Positions 37,494 through 47,151 of a stretch of 64,000 nucleotides of DNA are shown piece by piece (the stretch's first letter is position 1; each line of letters opens with the position of its first letter). Origin of the DNA: Microcoleus sp. FACHB-68 (GTDB lineage: Bacteria > Cyanobacteriota > Cyanobacteriia > Cyanobacteriales > Oscillatoriaceae); the NCBI RefSeq assembly GCF_014695715.1, contig NZ_JACJOT010000003.1, positions 186,001 to 250,000 on the forward strand. Direction: 5' to 3'. The notes under the pieces are model-generated. The model did no database searches, had not been told where the DNA came from, and was given only the letters and a program-made list of their open reading frames with translations. Made by a program: the position numbers and the translations under genes.

Positions 37494-39695
37494 ATGACCC
37501 CACCAATTGTTAAGCGTTATCTGATTGCCGTAGGCAAATACAAATGGTTTGGAGTGGCTGCTTTTGTTGCGGTGTGCGGCGCTTCAGGGGTCGTGGCGAT
37601 CCAGCCCGAGCCGGCTCCTATCTATCTCGCTGAAGGATTGCTGACTTCTAACCGGCCTCTGGTGACTTTTGCAAAAACAACCCCTCAAATTCAAGAGCAA
37701 GGCTCGACAATTACGGAGGGGTTTCTGTTATCTCCTGAGGTGATCCAATCAGTGTCAGCTCAGATGAAGGAACCTCCGAATAATATTCAAAAAAATGCCA
37801 AAATTTGGCTGCCGAAGGAAGGGGCACCGCCGTTTATTCAAATTCAGTACATCGGGCCTGATCAAGATAAAGCAAAAGCAATGGTGGCTGCGCTGATGAA
37901 GGCAATGGTTGAGTATAGCAACAAGGTCAACTCAACCCGCGTGGATGTCACTGTTCAAGAAATTCAAAAACGGTTGGTGCCGGTAACAGAGACGCTGAAG
38001 GCGGCTGAACAAGAACTCGAACAGTTTGATCGCATTGAAGGGGCGGCGCTATCGGTGGCCCGGATTGGGGCTTTGCCAAGTGCGATTGCGACTTCTCAAG
38101 AACAGCAACGGCAACTACGACTTGCAATAGAGGGAACTGACGCGCAAATTCGTAGCTTGTCTAGCCGGCTGGGATTAACGCCGGATCAGGCTTATGTCTC
38201 TCAAGCGCTGAGTGCCGATCCGATTCTGGCGAACCTGCACGTGCAAATGCACACTACTGAGTCGGAAATGGAAATTTTGAAGCGAGATTTGCGCGACGAT
38301 CACCCCAGGATGGTGGAGTTGCGCCGCAAGCTACAAGCTTATGAGGAGTTGTTAAGCCAGCGCTCGGCTGAAGTGATCGGCGGAAATGGAGCGGCGGCAC
38401 CCCTGATGAGCGGTTCGGAAATCCGGCAAAACAGCAGTTTAGATCCGGCGCGGCAGCAGGTGGCAGGGTCACTAATGGGTTTGCAAACCGAGCGAGAGCG
38501 GCTGCAACAGCAATTGGAGGCGTCAGTTCGTACAGAACAGGAACTCAGGAATGAATACGCGAGTATTCCGAATAAGCAGCTAGAACGTGATCGCCGGCAG
38601 CAGCAGGTAGCGATTCAAAAGGCGCTTTACGATCAGATGCAAACGCTGTTAGCCGATACGCGAACCGCAGGGGCGGAAACGGTGAGCAGTTTGAGTATTG
38701 CGCCGCAAGGGATCAAGGTGGTTCGCCACAATAAACCGGGAATGGGGATTGTGATGACGCTGGCAGCCGGCGCTGTGGTGGGAATTTTCAGCGGTGGCGT
38801 GCTGATCTTTTTGCTGTCTATGCTAGATGGCAAGTTTTACACGATGGAAGAGGTGCGCGGATCTTTGCAGGAACGGGATGTGCCGCTTTTGGGAATTTTA
38901 CCGGCAGTGATGGTTTTTGACTTGGATCATCACGAGATGCCGGTGATGGTGGAGTTGGATTCTCCTTATCTGGAATTTTACGAGCGGTTGCGGACGAATC
39001 TGCGCCGCGTTAGTGAGAAACCTGTGAAGGTGTTGTTGCTAACCAGTGTTGGCAGAAAGGAAGGTAAGACGTTTTGTGCTTATAATTTGGCAATTGCTTC
39101 AGCAAGAGCCGGCAAACGCACACTGCTGATTGAGGCGGATTTGCGTTCGCCTTCTCAGGCACAATGTTTGAAGGTGGCTACCGATCCTGAAAATTCGATT
39201 GAGCCTCTGCGCTACTATGGCCAGCCAAATAGCTGCATTCGCTTGGTTCCGGAAGTAGAAAACCTTTATGTAGTGCCGTCACCAGGGCCGGTTCGGCAAC
39301 CGAGTGCGATTTTAGAATCCAGTGAGTTGCACCGCTTGCTCAAAGATGTTCGGGGCCGGTTTGATTTTGTCATTATAGATACGCCGGCGCTGAGTGCGTG
39401 CAATGATGCCCTATTGCTGGAACCTCACACCGATGGCATGGTGTTGGTGGCTCGACCGCTTTACACAGAATCGGGTTTAATGGCTGAGTATGTTGATTCA
39501 TTAACTGAATCGGAAGAAATTCAGCTTTTGGGAGCTATTATCAACGGCGCGGATACGACAGTGGAAGTTTACAGCACTGCAGCGTTCCCTGAGCCGGCTG
39601 ATTATGTGCCGATGAGTGGGCCACAGTCTCCTCAAGATGGACGCAAACCACAACGCCCTCAAGCTGAAGTGCATAACGTTAGGAATTTTAAATAA
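37494..39695 (+). CDS. Wzc-like polysaccharide co-polymerase with tyrosine-kinase domain
   Basis: 733 residues. N-terminal Wzz domain between two membrane segments (WFGVAAFVAVCGASGVVAI; GIVMTLAAGAVVGIFSGGVL) with a long periplasmic coiled coil (about 150-400). C-terminal BY-kinase: Walker A SVGRKEGKTF, Walker A' LLIEADLRSP, Walker B FVIIDTPAL. BY-kinases usually end in a tyrosine cluster; only two isolated tyrosines (VEVYS, ADYVP) are seen here, so self-phosphorylation may be reduced. Works with the SLBB exporter upstream to control chain length and export. Confidence 0.92.
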   Translation: MTPPIVKRYLIAVGKYKWFGVAAFVAVCGASGVVAIQPEPAPIYLAEGLLTSNRPLVTFAKTTPQIQEQGSTITEGFLLSPEVIQSVSAQMKEPPNNIQKNAKIWLPKEGAPPFIQIQYIGPDQDKAKAMVAALMKAMVEYSNKVNSTRVDVTVQEIQKRLVPVTETLKAAEQELEQFDRIEGAALSVARIGALPSAIATSQEQQRQLRLAIEGTDAQIRSLSSRLGLTPDQAYVSQALSADPILANLHVQMHTTESEMEILKRDLRDDHPRMVELRRKLQAYEELLSQRSAEVIGGNGAAAPLMSGSEIRQNSSLDPARQQVAGSLMGLQTERERLQQQLEASVRTEQELRNEYASIPNKQLERDRRQQQVAIQKALYDQMQTLLADTRTAGAETVSSLSIAPQGIKVVRHNKPGMGIVMTLAAGAVVGIFSGGVLIFLLSMLDGKFYTMEEVRGSLQERDVPLLGILPAVMVFDLDHHEMPVMVELDSPYLEFYERLRTNLRRVSEKPVKVLLLTSVGRKEGKTFCAYNLAIASARAGKRTLLIEADLRSPSQAQCLKVATDPENSIEPLRYYGQPNSCIRLVPEVENLYVVPSPGPVRQPSAILESSELHRLLKDVRGRFDFVIIDTPALSACNDALLLEPHTDGMVLVARPLYTESGLMAEYVDSLTESEEIQLLGAIINGADTTVEVYSTAAFPEPADYVPMSGPQSPQDGRKPQRPQAEVHNVRNFK

Positions 39696-39696
39696 T

Positions 39697-39737
39697 AGAT
39701 TTTAGATTCTAGATAACGTATCCAAAATCTAAAATCT
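39697..39737. terminator. AT-rich inverted repeat between convergent genes
   Basis: AGATTTTAGAT (39697-39707) and ATCTAAAATCT (39727-39737) are perfect complements. The right arm lies in a short array of AAATCTA words (to about 39747) that occurs again at 54500-54520. Probably stops both the Wzc-like and the rhomboid gene. Confidence 0.6.
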
Positions 39738-39742
39738 AAAAT

Positions 39743-40465
39743 CTAAAGTTGTTCAACCCTTGACTCTTTTGAATCATTAAATAAGCCAAGTACCGGCCCT
39801 AAAATGGCTCCAAAAACAAAGCCGCCGGCGTGTGCCCAATAAGCGATGCCGCCGCCTTGCATCCCGATATCTGCCGGCGCATTGAGACCCACAATCCCGT
39901 TAAATGCTTGCTGCACAAACCAAAAACCCAGAAAGAAGTAAGCAGGAATGCGAGCCACGGGTAAGAAGAAACCAAGGGGAATTAAGGTGACAATTTCAGC
40001 CTTGGGATATTTGAGAATATATGCTCCCATAACGCCGGCAATTGCGCCACTCGCCCCGAGGGAAGGAATGTCAGAGCCACTGGCAAAAAACCATTGAGTT
40101 AGGGCAGCAAGTACACCGCAACCGATGTAAAAAATCAGGTATTTAATACGACCTAAAGATTCCTCTACGTTGTTGCCAAAAATCCAGAGGAATAGCATAT
40201 TGCCGGCGATGTGGAGAAAGCCACCATGCAAAAATTGTGAGCTAATCAAGGTCAGCCATTCCGGAAAAGGGGAAGATCCCACTCTTGTTCCTTCCAAGAC
40301 CATTGTTAAGTCCCTAGGAACAACCGCCCAAGTCCTGAAAAATGACTCAAGCACAGGCGGGGGCAAAGTTATCTCATAAATAAATACCAAGATATTGGCG
40401 ATAATCAACCCGTAAGTAACGTATGGGGTGATGCGGACTGGATTTACATCGCGTAAGGGAACCAC
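39743..40465 (-). CDS. Rhomboid-family intramembrane serine protease
   Basis: 240 residues, GTG 40465 with GAGGAA eight bases upstream. Six or seven membrane helices. Catalytic Ser in LGASGAIAGVMGAY and His in YWAHAGGFVFG; the HGGFLHIAGNMLFLWIFGNN loop is typical. Cuts membrane proteins within the bilayer; substrate unknown. Convergent with the Wzc-like gene. Confidence 0.95.
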   Translation of the reverse strand: MVPLRDVNPVRITPYVTYGLIIANILVFIYEITLPPPVLESFFRTWAVVPRDLTMVLEGTRVGSSPFPEWLTLISSQFLHGGFLHIAGNMLFLWIFGNNVEESLGRIKYLIFYIGCGVLAALTQWFFASGSDIPSLGASGAIAGVMGAYILKYPKAEIVTLIPLGFFLPVARIPAYFFLGFWFVQQAFNGIVGLNAPADIGMQGGGIAYWAHAGGFVFGAILGPVLGLFNDSKESRVEQL

Positions 40466-40841
40466 AGTTGCTTTTCCTCACTATGATAAAGTTCCCAACA
40501 AGATACTCTATTTTGCCGGCTCTCTCCGTCTACCAATCGGCAGATTCTTGCATTTCAAAGTAAATCGTTTCAAGTTTAGATTGCTAAATTATTCTGATTT
40601 TGCAAAATTTTTAGGGGTTTAATAACAAGCTCTTTTTAGTCATGAAAAGTAAAATTACAAAAAAACAGACATTTAAATAAATAATCTGTTAATTTTGCTC
40701 AATTCATTGAATTCTTGATAAGAAGTAATTTGAAGCTTCATAAATGAATTTTTGGGAACCGATCCGTCAATCCTGAAACATCAATGTCAGGATTGATAGC
40801 TGGCTTCCGAAATCTTTTTAGTTAGTAGAGTGGTTAATCAA
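40466..40841. other. Intergenic region with a hairpin
   Basis: About 375 bases, AT-rich in the middle (40560-40730). It has a perfect 10-base stem TCAATCCTGA / TCAGGATTGA at 40767-40796, about 45 bases after the stop of the minus-strand hydrolase gene, probably its terminator, though no T-run follows. Confidence 0.6.
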
Positions 40842-41789
40842 TCAAAAGTGACCTGAATTACGCGCATCTAGCAACTCTGACTGCTCCAAAATCCACTGCT
40901 GCAAAATAGGATTAACCAGCTCTGGTGCTTCATCCTGGGGACAGTGGCCCACTCCCTCCAAGGGAATGAACTTCTGGACAGTGGAAAACTGGGCCAACTC
41001 TCGCCCCAACGCCACCGGCTCCCACGGATCTGCGGTTCCCCATAACATCAGCGCCGGACAAGGTAACTGAGGCAGCAAATCCTCTGGCAACGGCCCTTGA
41101 GAATAGGCGGTAAACGCCACAAATACGCCCACCGCACCCGGATCGCGGGCCGGCACGAGGAGCATCTCAATGAGTTCGTCCGTCACGGCTTCAGGGCGCT
41201 TGTAGGCTTGTAAAAGAATCTTTCGCACCGTTGCCGGTGTGGCAAGCCGGTTAAAAAATAGTTGACTTATCCAGTTGATCGCTAGAATTTTTTGTGCAAT
41301 CGGTGCGCCCAAGCTGCGATACCAGGGAAGTTGGGCGCGTTTGCGATCATGCAGCAGCCGCAAGGAACAGTTTAAAAGCGCCACCCCCAAGGCAATATCG
41401 GGATGAGCCACAGCCGCTTGCATTGCGGCAATACAGCCGATGGAATTGCCGACTAAAAAAGCGGGAGTGCCGGCAACTTCGCGGCAGAAATCTGCAATTT
41501 GCTGTCCCCACGTTTCAAAGGTGTAGGAAATATCAACGCCTGGAGTAGGTTTAGCTGAACCACCAAAGCCAATTAAATCTAAGGCGTAGACACGGCAATT
41601 GGCAGCCAACACCGGCAGGTTTTTGCGCCAGTGACCACAAGAAGCGCCAAAACCATGTATAAGCACAACAATCGGCCCGGCTTCGCCTTGGGTTTGGTAA
41701 CAGATGGGAAAGCCTCGCCAAGTCCAGGTGTAATTGGTTACTGTCGTGCCGGCAGCAGGAGTGGATGGGGTTGCAGCAGAGAAAGTCAT
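40842..41789 (-). CDS. Alpha/beta hydrolase
   Basis: 315 residues. Alpha/beta fold with oxyanion motif LIHGFGASCGHWRKNL, nucleophile Ser in VGNSIGC, Asp in WGTADPWEPV and His in EGVGHCPQDEAPELV, a complete triad. Closest in look to the cyanobacterial and plastid hydrolases of the haloalkane-dehalogenase/epoxide-hydrolase-like group. Substrate cannot be told. No signal peptide, so cytoplasmic. Confidence 0.9.
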   Translation of the reverse strand: MTFSAATPSTPAAGTTVTNYTWTWRGFPICYQTQGEAGPIVVLIHGFGASCGHWRKNLPVLAANCRVYALDLIGFGGSAKPTPGVDISYTFETWGQQIADFCREVAGTPAFLVGNSIGCIAAMQAAVAHPDIALGVALLNCSLRLLHDRKRAQLPWYRSLGAPIAQKILAINWISQLFFNRLATPATVRKILLQAYKRPEAVTDELIEMLLVPARDPGAVGVFVAFTAYSQGPLPEDLLPQLPCPALMLWGTADPWEPVALGRELAQFSTVQKFIPLEGVGHCPQDEAPELVNPILQQWILEQSELLDARNSGHF

Positions 41790-42004
41790 GGGAGAAAAAT
41801 TATCTAAAAGCTAATGGCCAATCGTCAGCGGGCGTCTTCTTAAGATTTTGTAATAAATTCCAAAAGAATGCCATTAGCCGCCCCACCCCTTTGATTGCGA
41901 TTAGGCAACCGCACATGGGTATTGGGGGTATCAGGAGGGTGTGCCAACCGCAGCACAGTATGTAAGGATCAAAATGTTGCAACTCGCTTTTTATTACTTC
42001 TGCC

Positions 42005-42916
42005 ATGCCGGTTCAAACTCCTGCTGCTTTGCAGCCATTTCTTGGGTCTGAGATCGAGGTTGCCTACGATGAGTCCCGCGTTGTCATTTTGCCCATTCCC
42101 TACGAAGCAACAACCACCTATCGGCGAGGTTGCGAAAACGGGCCGGCTCACCTTCTAAATGCCTCGGATCAGCTTGAATGCTACGACGAGGAATTAGATC
42201 GGGAAATCTGCTATGAAGTAGGAATTTTTACTCATTCCGCAATCGCAGATACCCGCAATGGCCAATCCGTTTCCTCTGAGGAGATGTTAGAAGTTACCAG
42301 TAAGACCATTTACCATCTGATTCAAGAAGGTAAATTTGTCATTGCCTTGGGTGGCGAACATAGCATCACCACCGGCGTTGTAGAAGCTTATCGGATGGCT
42401 TATCCAGATGAACCGTTTACCGTCATTCAAATCGACGCTCACGGGGATTTACGCCATGAATACCACGGCTCGATTCACAACCACGCCTGTGTAATGCGTC
42501 GGATCGTAGACATGGGTTTGCCGACAGTACAAATCGGCATTCGCAGCATTTGTAAAGAAGAAGCCGATTTGATCAAAGAAAAACAGCTGCCGGTGTTCCG
42601 AGCACGCGATATTGTCAGCCAACCCGATTGGATGGAACGCGCGATTGCCAGCATCTCAACGAAACGGGTGTTTTTCACCATTGATCTTGACGGACTTGAT
42701 CCCACCTTAATCCCAGGCGTTGGCACCCCTGAACCGGGCGGGTTAAATTGGTACAGCCTGACAACCTTTTTGCGGCGAGTGTGCGAGTCTCACGAAGTGA
42801 TTGGCTGTGACGTGATGGAATTAGCGCCGGTTACCGATTCGGTGGTTTCGGAATTTACCGCAGCCAAACTGGTCTATAAACTTATTGGATACCAAGCGAT
42901 GGCTCAAGGCTGGTAG
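42005..42916 (+). CDS. speB: Agmatinase / ureohydrolase
   Basis: 303 residues. Manganese ligands are all present: GGEHSIT, DAHGDLR, and FFTIDLDGLDPTLIPG. The motif GVGTPEPGGL is typical of the agmatinase/arginase superfamily. Agmatinase turns agmatine into putrescine and urea. Guanidine hydrolase and other ureohydrolases share this fold, so the exact substrate is less sure than the family. Confidence 0.9.
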   Translation: MPVQTPAALQPFLGSEIEVAYDESRVVILPIPYEATTTYRRGCENGPAHLLNASDQLECYDEELDREICYEVGIFTHSAIADTRNGQSVSSEEMLEVTSKTIYHLIQEGKFVIALGGEHSITTGVVEAYRMAYPDEPFTVIQIDAHGDLRHEYHGSIHNHACVMRRIVDMGLPTVQIGIRSICKEEADLIKEKQLPVFRARDIVSQPDWMERAIASISTKRVFFTIDLDGLDPTLIPGVGTPEPGGLNWYSLTTFLRRVCESHEVIGCDVMELAPVTDSVVSEFTAAKLVYKLIGYQAMAQGW

Positions 42917-42918
42917 CT

Positions 42919-42973
42919 TGTCATTTGTCATCGGTCAATTGCGTAAAACCGACGATGGCCGATGACAGTGACA
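42919..42973 (+). terminator. Long imperfect hairpin after the agmatinase gene
   Basis: GTCATCGG (42927-42934) pairs with CCGATGAC (42959-42966), and TGTCA (42919-42923) with TGACA (42969-42973). The loop can form a second stem (TCGGT / ACCGA). Starts three bases after the stop codon. Confidence 0.65.
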
Positions 42974-43013
42974 TGAGTTATTGTGATTTACGCGCTATGG
43001 AATGTGAGTTCTC

Positions 43014-43559
43014 ATGGAAATGACAGATACTCCGATTGGCAGCTACGCTCCCGATTTTGAACTGCCTGGAATTGACGATACAGTACATCATTTAGCCCGA
43101 TATCTTGAAAGTTTTCGGGCTGTAGGCGTCATATTCATGTGCAATCACTGCCCTTATGTGCGCCTGTATCTTGGCCGGCTCAAACAAATTCAAGCGGATT
43201 TTCAAGCTCAAGGCTTTACTTTAATCGGGATTAACGCCAATGACGCGATCCAGTATCCCGAAGATAGCTTTGAGAACATGAAAACTTTCGCAGCCAGCAA
43301 TCAACTGAATTTTCCCTATATTCGGGATGTCACGCAAGATGTGGCTCACTGCTTTGGAGCACAGAAAACCCCAGAGGTATTTTTGTTAGACACAAACGGC
43401 CTCGTGCGTTACCGGGGACAAATTGATGATAATGCCAATGACCCAGAAGCAGTGGGGGTGCCTTATTTACGGAACGCACTGACACAATTGCTTCAGGGAG
43501 AGCCGGTGAGTGTTGCCTTCACCGAAGCCATTGGTTGCTCTGTAAAGTGGAGACAGTAA
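43014..43559 (+). CDS. Thioredoxin-family (AhpC/TSA-like) protein
   Basis: 181 residues. Thioredoxin-like fold with active-site type CNHCPYVRLYLGRL (CxxC). The pattern GSYAPDFELPGIDDTVHHL and EVFLLDTNGLVRYRGQIDD is that of the redoxin/AhpC group common in cyanobacteria. No signal peptide. Likely a disulfide reductase or peroxidase; partner unknown. Sits between agmatinase and pyrH without clear operon signs. Confidence 0.88.
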   Translation: MEMTDTPIGSYAPDFELPGIDDTVHHLARYLESFRAVGVIFMCNHCPYVRLYLGRLKQIQADFQAQGFTLIGINANDAIQYPEDSFENMKTFAASNQLNFPYIRDVTQDVAHCFGAQKTPEVFLLDTNGLVRYRGQIDDNANDPEAVGVPYLRNALTQLLQGEPVSVAFTEAIGCSVKWRQ

Positions 43560-43711
43560 TTAGAGGAATGGGGCATGGGGCATTGAGGATTAGAGAGATT
43601 TCTCCTCTAGCCCCTATTTTTTCTTTGGGATTTTGAGTAGAAACGTTGCAAAATGCCCCTCTACTGCTATCTTAAGGTGGAGGAATTTGACGTTAATAAC
43701 ATAGTCGCAGC

Positions 43712-44440
43712 ATGGGGATAGTTTATCGGCGGATTCTGCTGAAGCTGAGCGGTGAAGCCCTAATGGGCGACCTGGGCTATGGCATCGATCCAGTAGTGGT
43801 TCATGAAATCGCTCAACAGGTGGCCGATGTGGTGGCTAGTGGCGTCCAAATGGCCATTGTAGTTGGTGGCGGTAATATCTTTCGGGGAGTCAAAGGGGCT
43901 TCTGCGGGGATGGATCGGGCCACAGCGGACTACATTGGCATGATTGCCACCGTCATGAATGCCATGACTTTACAAGATGCCCTAGAAAAAATAGGGGTGC
44001 CAACGCGAGTGCAAACAGCTATCGCGATGCAGGAAGTGGCAGAGCCATACATTCGGCGGCGTGCGATTCGCCATTTAGAAAAGGGACGGACTGTGATTTT
44101 TGGTGCCGGCTCTGGAAATCCTTTCTTTACCACGGATACAACAGCCGCTTTACGCGCTGCTGAAATTGATGCGAATGTAATTTTTAAGGCGACCAAGGTA
44201 GACGGGATTTATGATTCCGATCCTCATCTCAATCCGGGCGCTCGCCGGTTTCAAAGCTTGACGTATAGCCACGTTTTGACCCATGATCTGCGGGTGATGG
44301 ACAGTACAGCCATCGCGTTGTGTAAAGAAAACAGCATTCCTATCATGGTCTTTGATATTTCGGTCGGAGGTAATATCCGCCGAGCAGTTATGGGTGAATC
44401 TGTCGGAACAATTGTGGGAGGTTCTTGTGAAGTTAGCTGA
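43712..44440 (+). CDS. pyrH: UMP kinase
   Basis: 242 residues. Phosphorylates UMP to UDP; hexameric amino-acid-kinase fold. Motifs [44 protein letters not shown] and [19 protein letters not shown]. It overlaps frr by 14 bases, so the two are coupled, the usual pyrH-frr arrangement in bacteria. Heptamer repeats (ATGGGGC/ATTGAGG) lie upstream near 43568-43590. Confidence 0.97.
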   Translation: MGIVYRRILLKLSGEALMGDLGYGIDPVVVHEIAQQVADVVASGVQMAIVVGGGNIFRGVKGASAGMDRATADYIGMIATVMNAMTLQDALEKIGVPTRVQTAIAMQEVAEPYIRRRAIRHLEKGRTVIFGAGSGNPFFTTDTTAALRAAEIDANVIFKATKVDGIYDSDPHLNPGARRFQSLTYSHVLTHDLRVMDSTAIALCKENSIPIMVFDISVGGNIRRAVMGESVGTIVGGSCEVS

Positions 44441-44975
44441 CGTTGAAAGCCATATGCAAAAGGCCGTTGAGTCAACTCAACGCTCGTTTAATACGATTCG
44501 CACAGGTCGCGCGAATGCGTCGCTGCTTGATCGGGTGACGGTAGAGTATTACGGCACGCCAACCTCGCTCAAATCATTGGCGAATATCAGCACACCAGAT
44601 TCAAGCACAATCACGATTCAACCCTATGATCGCGGTAGCTTGAACACGATTGAGAAGGCAATTTCTCTGTCAGATGTCGGTTTAACGCCTAATAACGATG
44701 GCTCAGTGATTCGATTGAACATTCCGCCTCTGACCAGTGATCGCCGCAAGGAATTGGTTAAGATTGCTGCAAAATATGCGGAAGAGGGGAAAGTGTCGAT
44801 TCGCAATATCCGGCGTGATGGCGTCGATTCTACTCGCAAGCAGGAGAAGAATGGAGACATTACAGAAGATGAGTCGCGGGATTTGCAGGATAAAATTCAA
44901 AAGCTGACGGATAAGTACATCGCGAGGGTTGAGGAATTGCTAGCGGAAAAAGAAAAAGATATCACGACGGTCTAA
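44427..44975 (+). CDS. frr: Ribosome recycling factor
   Basis: 182 residues from GTG 44427, preceded by GGGAGG; the frame is open further up inside pyrH but the family starts [15 protein letters not shown]. Splits ribosomes after termination with EF-G. Motifs [34 protein letters not shown] and the tail [19 protein letters not shown]. Normal length. Confidence 0.97.
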   Translation: MKLADVESHMQKAVESTQRSFNTIRTGRANASLLDRVTVEYYGTPTSLKSLANISTPDSSTITIQPYDRGSLNTIEKAISLSDVGLTPNNDGSVIRLNIPPLTSDRRKELVKIAAKYAEEGKVSIRNIRRDGVDSTRKQEKNGDITEDESRDLQDKIQKLTDKYIARVEELLAEKEKDITTV

Positions 44976-45080
44976 AATTAAGGCGCAGCGCTCAAATGTG
45001 TGAAGTTGAGGAAGATTTTATCCGGTAACTTACACCTGAGAGCTGGCGATTAGTAATTAACAATTAACAATTACCTAAAG

Positions 45081-46208
45081 ATGTTTGATTGCATCATTGT
45101 CGGTGCCGGCCCTGCCGGTGGAACTGCTGCGTATCACTTGGCCAAGCGGGGACGCTCTGTTCTTGTGCTGGAAAAAGAATCTCTGCCACGATATAAACCC
45201 TGTAGCGGTGGGGTGTCTCCCGCGATCGCTGAGTGGTTCGATTTTGATTTTTCCCCAGCGATTTCTCTAAAAGTTAACCGGGTGCGTTGCACTTGGAAGA
45301 TGGAAGATCCAGTTGAAGTGGATCTGCAAGTCAAAGAGCCAATTTGGATGGTGCGGCGGGATGTATTTGACCACTTCCTGATCCAGCAAGCGCAAAGCCA
45401 GGGAGCGGAACTGCGAGACAATACGGAAGTCACCGGCATTGAGTTCAAAAATGACCATTGGCAAGTAAATACGGCAAATGGGCCGGTTGAAGGTCGTTAT
45501 TTGATTGCGGCGGATGGAGCTAAAGGGCCAATGGCCAAGTGGTTGCGCTTTAAGGAACCGAAAAAGCGGTTAGCCGGCGCAATGGAAATTGACTCAGCGC
45601 AAGCAGCAAGCAATCCCCTGGTCAATTTTGAATTTGGCTTGCAGAAAAATGGCTTTATTTGGAACTTCCCCAAAGCAGAGGGCTATTCCATCGGGATTAG
45701 CACTTTCCGAGGCGGTGATCCGAAAGATTTCAACAGCGTTTTAGCTGAATATGCGGCTGGGTTGGGTTTGAATGCCGGCACCAGCAAGCAATACACCCAC
45801 CCACTTTCTTTGTGGGATGGCAACCAAAAGCTTCATACCCAAAATGCAGTTTTAGCCGGCGAAGCAGCTTGTGTGGTTGATCCGTTTACGGCAGAAGGAA
45901 TTCGCCCCTCAATGTTTAGTGGTTTAAAAGCCTCAGAAGCAATTGATCGGGCACTTTCTGGTGCCGGTGATGCTTTGGAAAAATACACCCAGACGATCAA
46001 TGAAGAATGGGGCAGTGATATGGTTTGGGCGCAGCGCTTATCGGGCGTCTTCTTCCAATTCCCCGGTGTTGCTTACAAAGTCGGTGTCAAGCGCCCTGCA
46101 GCCACCCAGACGCTAGGTAGAGTGTTGTGCGGAGACTTGCGTTACTCTGATATAGCAGATCGTGCGATTAAACGCCTGAGTAAGAGTTTCTTAACGGGTG
46201 GCCGGTGA
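45081..46208 (+). CDS. Geranylgeranyl-reductase-family FAD oxidoreductase
   Basis: 375 residues. N-terminal FAD-binding dinucleotide motif VGAGPAGGTAAYHLAKRG; the second conserved block YKPCSGGVSP and the later GEAACVVDPFTAEGIRPSM are typical of the ChlP/BchP-like family, which reduces the geranylgeranyl chain of chlorophyll or related lipids. It is shorter than true ChlP (about 405 residues) and may be a paralogue acting on other isoprenoids. Follows frr by about 105 bases. Confidence 0.85.
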   Translation: MFDCIIVGAGPAGGTAAYHLAKRGRSVLVLEKESLPRYKPCSGGVSPAIAEWFDFDFSPAISLKVNRVRCTWKMEDPVEVDLQVKEPIWMVRRDVFDHFLIQQAQSQGAELRDNTEVTGIEFKNDHWQVNTANGPVEGRYLIAADGAKGPMAKWLRFKEPKKRLAGAMEIDSAQAASNPLVNFEFGLQKNGFIWNFPKAEGYSIGISTFRGGDPKDFNSVLAEYAAGLGLNAGTSKQYTHPLSLWDGNQKLHTQNAVLAGEAACVVDPFTAEGIRPSMFSGLKASEAIDRALSGAGDALEKYTQTINEEWGSDMVWAQRLSGVFFQFPGVAYKVGVKRPAATQTLGRVLCGDLRYSDIADRAIKRLSKSFLTGGR

Positions 46209-46350
46209 TTAGAATCTAAGTGCTGAGTGCTGAGTGTTTTTCAGTGCCCAGTGCCCATACCTTTAGGTTGGCGAAGCCTTGCCCAATGCTTAGTATTTCT
46301 GAGCAATGAATAGATGAGGGTGATGATGTATTTCTCCCCTCATTCTTTCC

Positions 46351-47133
46351 CTAAGCTCTATTCGATTGATAAGCCAGATACACAGCTTCTAGAAACACGT
46401 CAGCGCTGACTTTTTCTGGCAATTCTTCTAAGGCAATTACATTTTTAACCTGACTGGCTAGCTGCCGGCTTAATTCAGATTTGGCTTTGGGTTCCATCGC
46501 GCTACGCCGCTGCAAATACTCTCGAATAACGGCAAAGTCGTCTGGTAGCAAGGCGGGTAAATTGGCCAAATATGGCAACTGTTCTGCTAGCTGTTGTGCC
46601 GGCTCAGATATGGGAAAGCGTGCCGGTGCAACTGCTCGATCTGCTTGAATCACCACCGTGCCGGCTGCCATATCTCCTAAGCGTTTCTCCCGGCGAGTCA
46701 GCATAATCAAAACTGCTCCGATAAACAAAGTATCATCAACAGGCCGCAGCAGCGCCCGCAACGTCGCTTGTTGCAATCCAACTGTGCGCCCATCGTCCCG
46801 AATTACGCGAATCCCAGCAAAGCGTTTACCGGGTGTTTGCCCTTGCCATAAGGTTTCAAAGAAAACAAAATACCCCACATAGATAAAGAATGTAATCAGA
46901 ATCCAAATCGAGATTAGCCACAGTTCCAGATTGTTGCTATCGATCAGTGTGTCCAACAAATCAATTAGCTGAACTCCAAAGATAAACCAGACACTCACAA
47001 ACAAAAATAGAATTAACCCCCAGACTAAATAGTCTATTAGCAGCGCCAAAGCTCGATTCCCAATGCCGGCTAGTGTGAATTCCAGTTCTACACTTTCTGG
47101 TGTCTGAAGTGTGACCCGATTAAAAAAACGCAT
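46351..47133 (-). CDS. RDD-family membrane protein
   Basis: 260 residues. RDD domain with R and D residues in the first membrane segment (GIGNRALALLIDYLVWGLI) and WQGQTPGKRFAGIRVIRDDG before the third. A soluble C-terminus of about 100 residues (AVIREYLQRRSAMEPKAKSE). Transport role suspected in the family, not proven. First member on the minus strand of the RDD / SpoIIM / DUF58 / MoxR group. It follows the 305-residue membrane gene by 18 bases, so both are one unit. Confidence 0.92.
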   Translation of the reverse strand: MRFFNRVTLQTPESVELEFTLAGIGNRALALLIDYLVWGLILFLFVSVWFIFGVQLIDLLDTLIDSNNLELWLISIWILITFFIYVGYFVFFETLWQGQTPGKRFAGIRVIRDDGRTVGLQQATLRALLRPVDDTLFIGAVLIMLTRREKRLGDMAAGTVVIQADRAVAPARFPISEPAQQLAEQLPYLANLPALLPDDFAVIREYLQRRSAMEPKAKSELSRQLASQVKNVIALEELPEKVSADVFLEAVYLAYQSNRA

Positions 47134-47151
47134 GGCATCTAGTACAGATTA

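Noticed and set aside
41800-42006. Minus-strand open frame between the hydrolase and agmatinase genes
   Set aside because: Odd composition rich in Cys and Trp, no ribosome site; promoter region of both neighbours.
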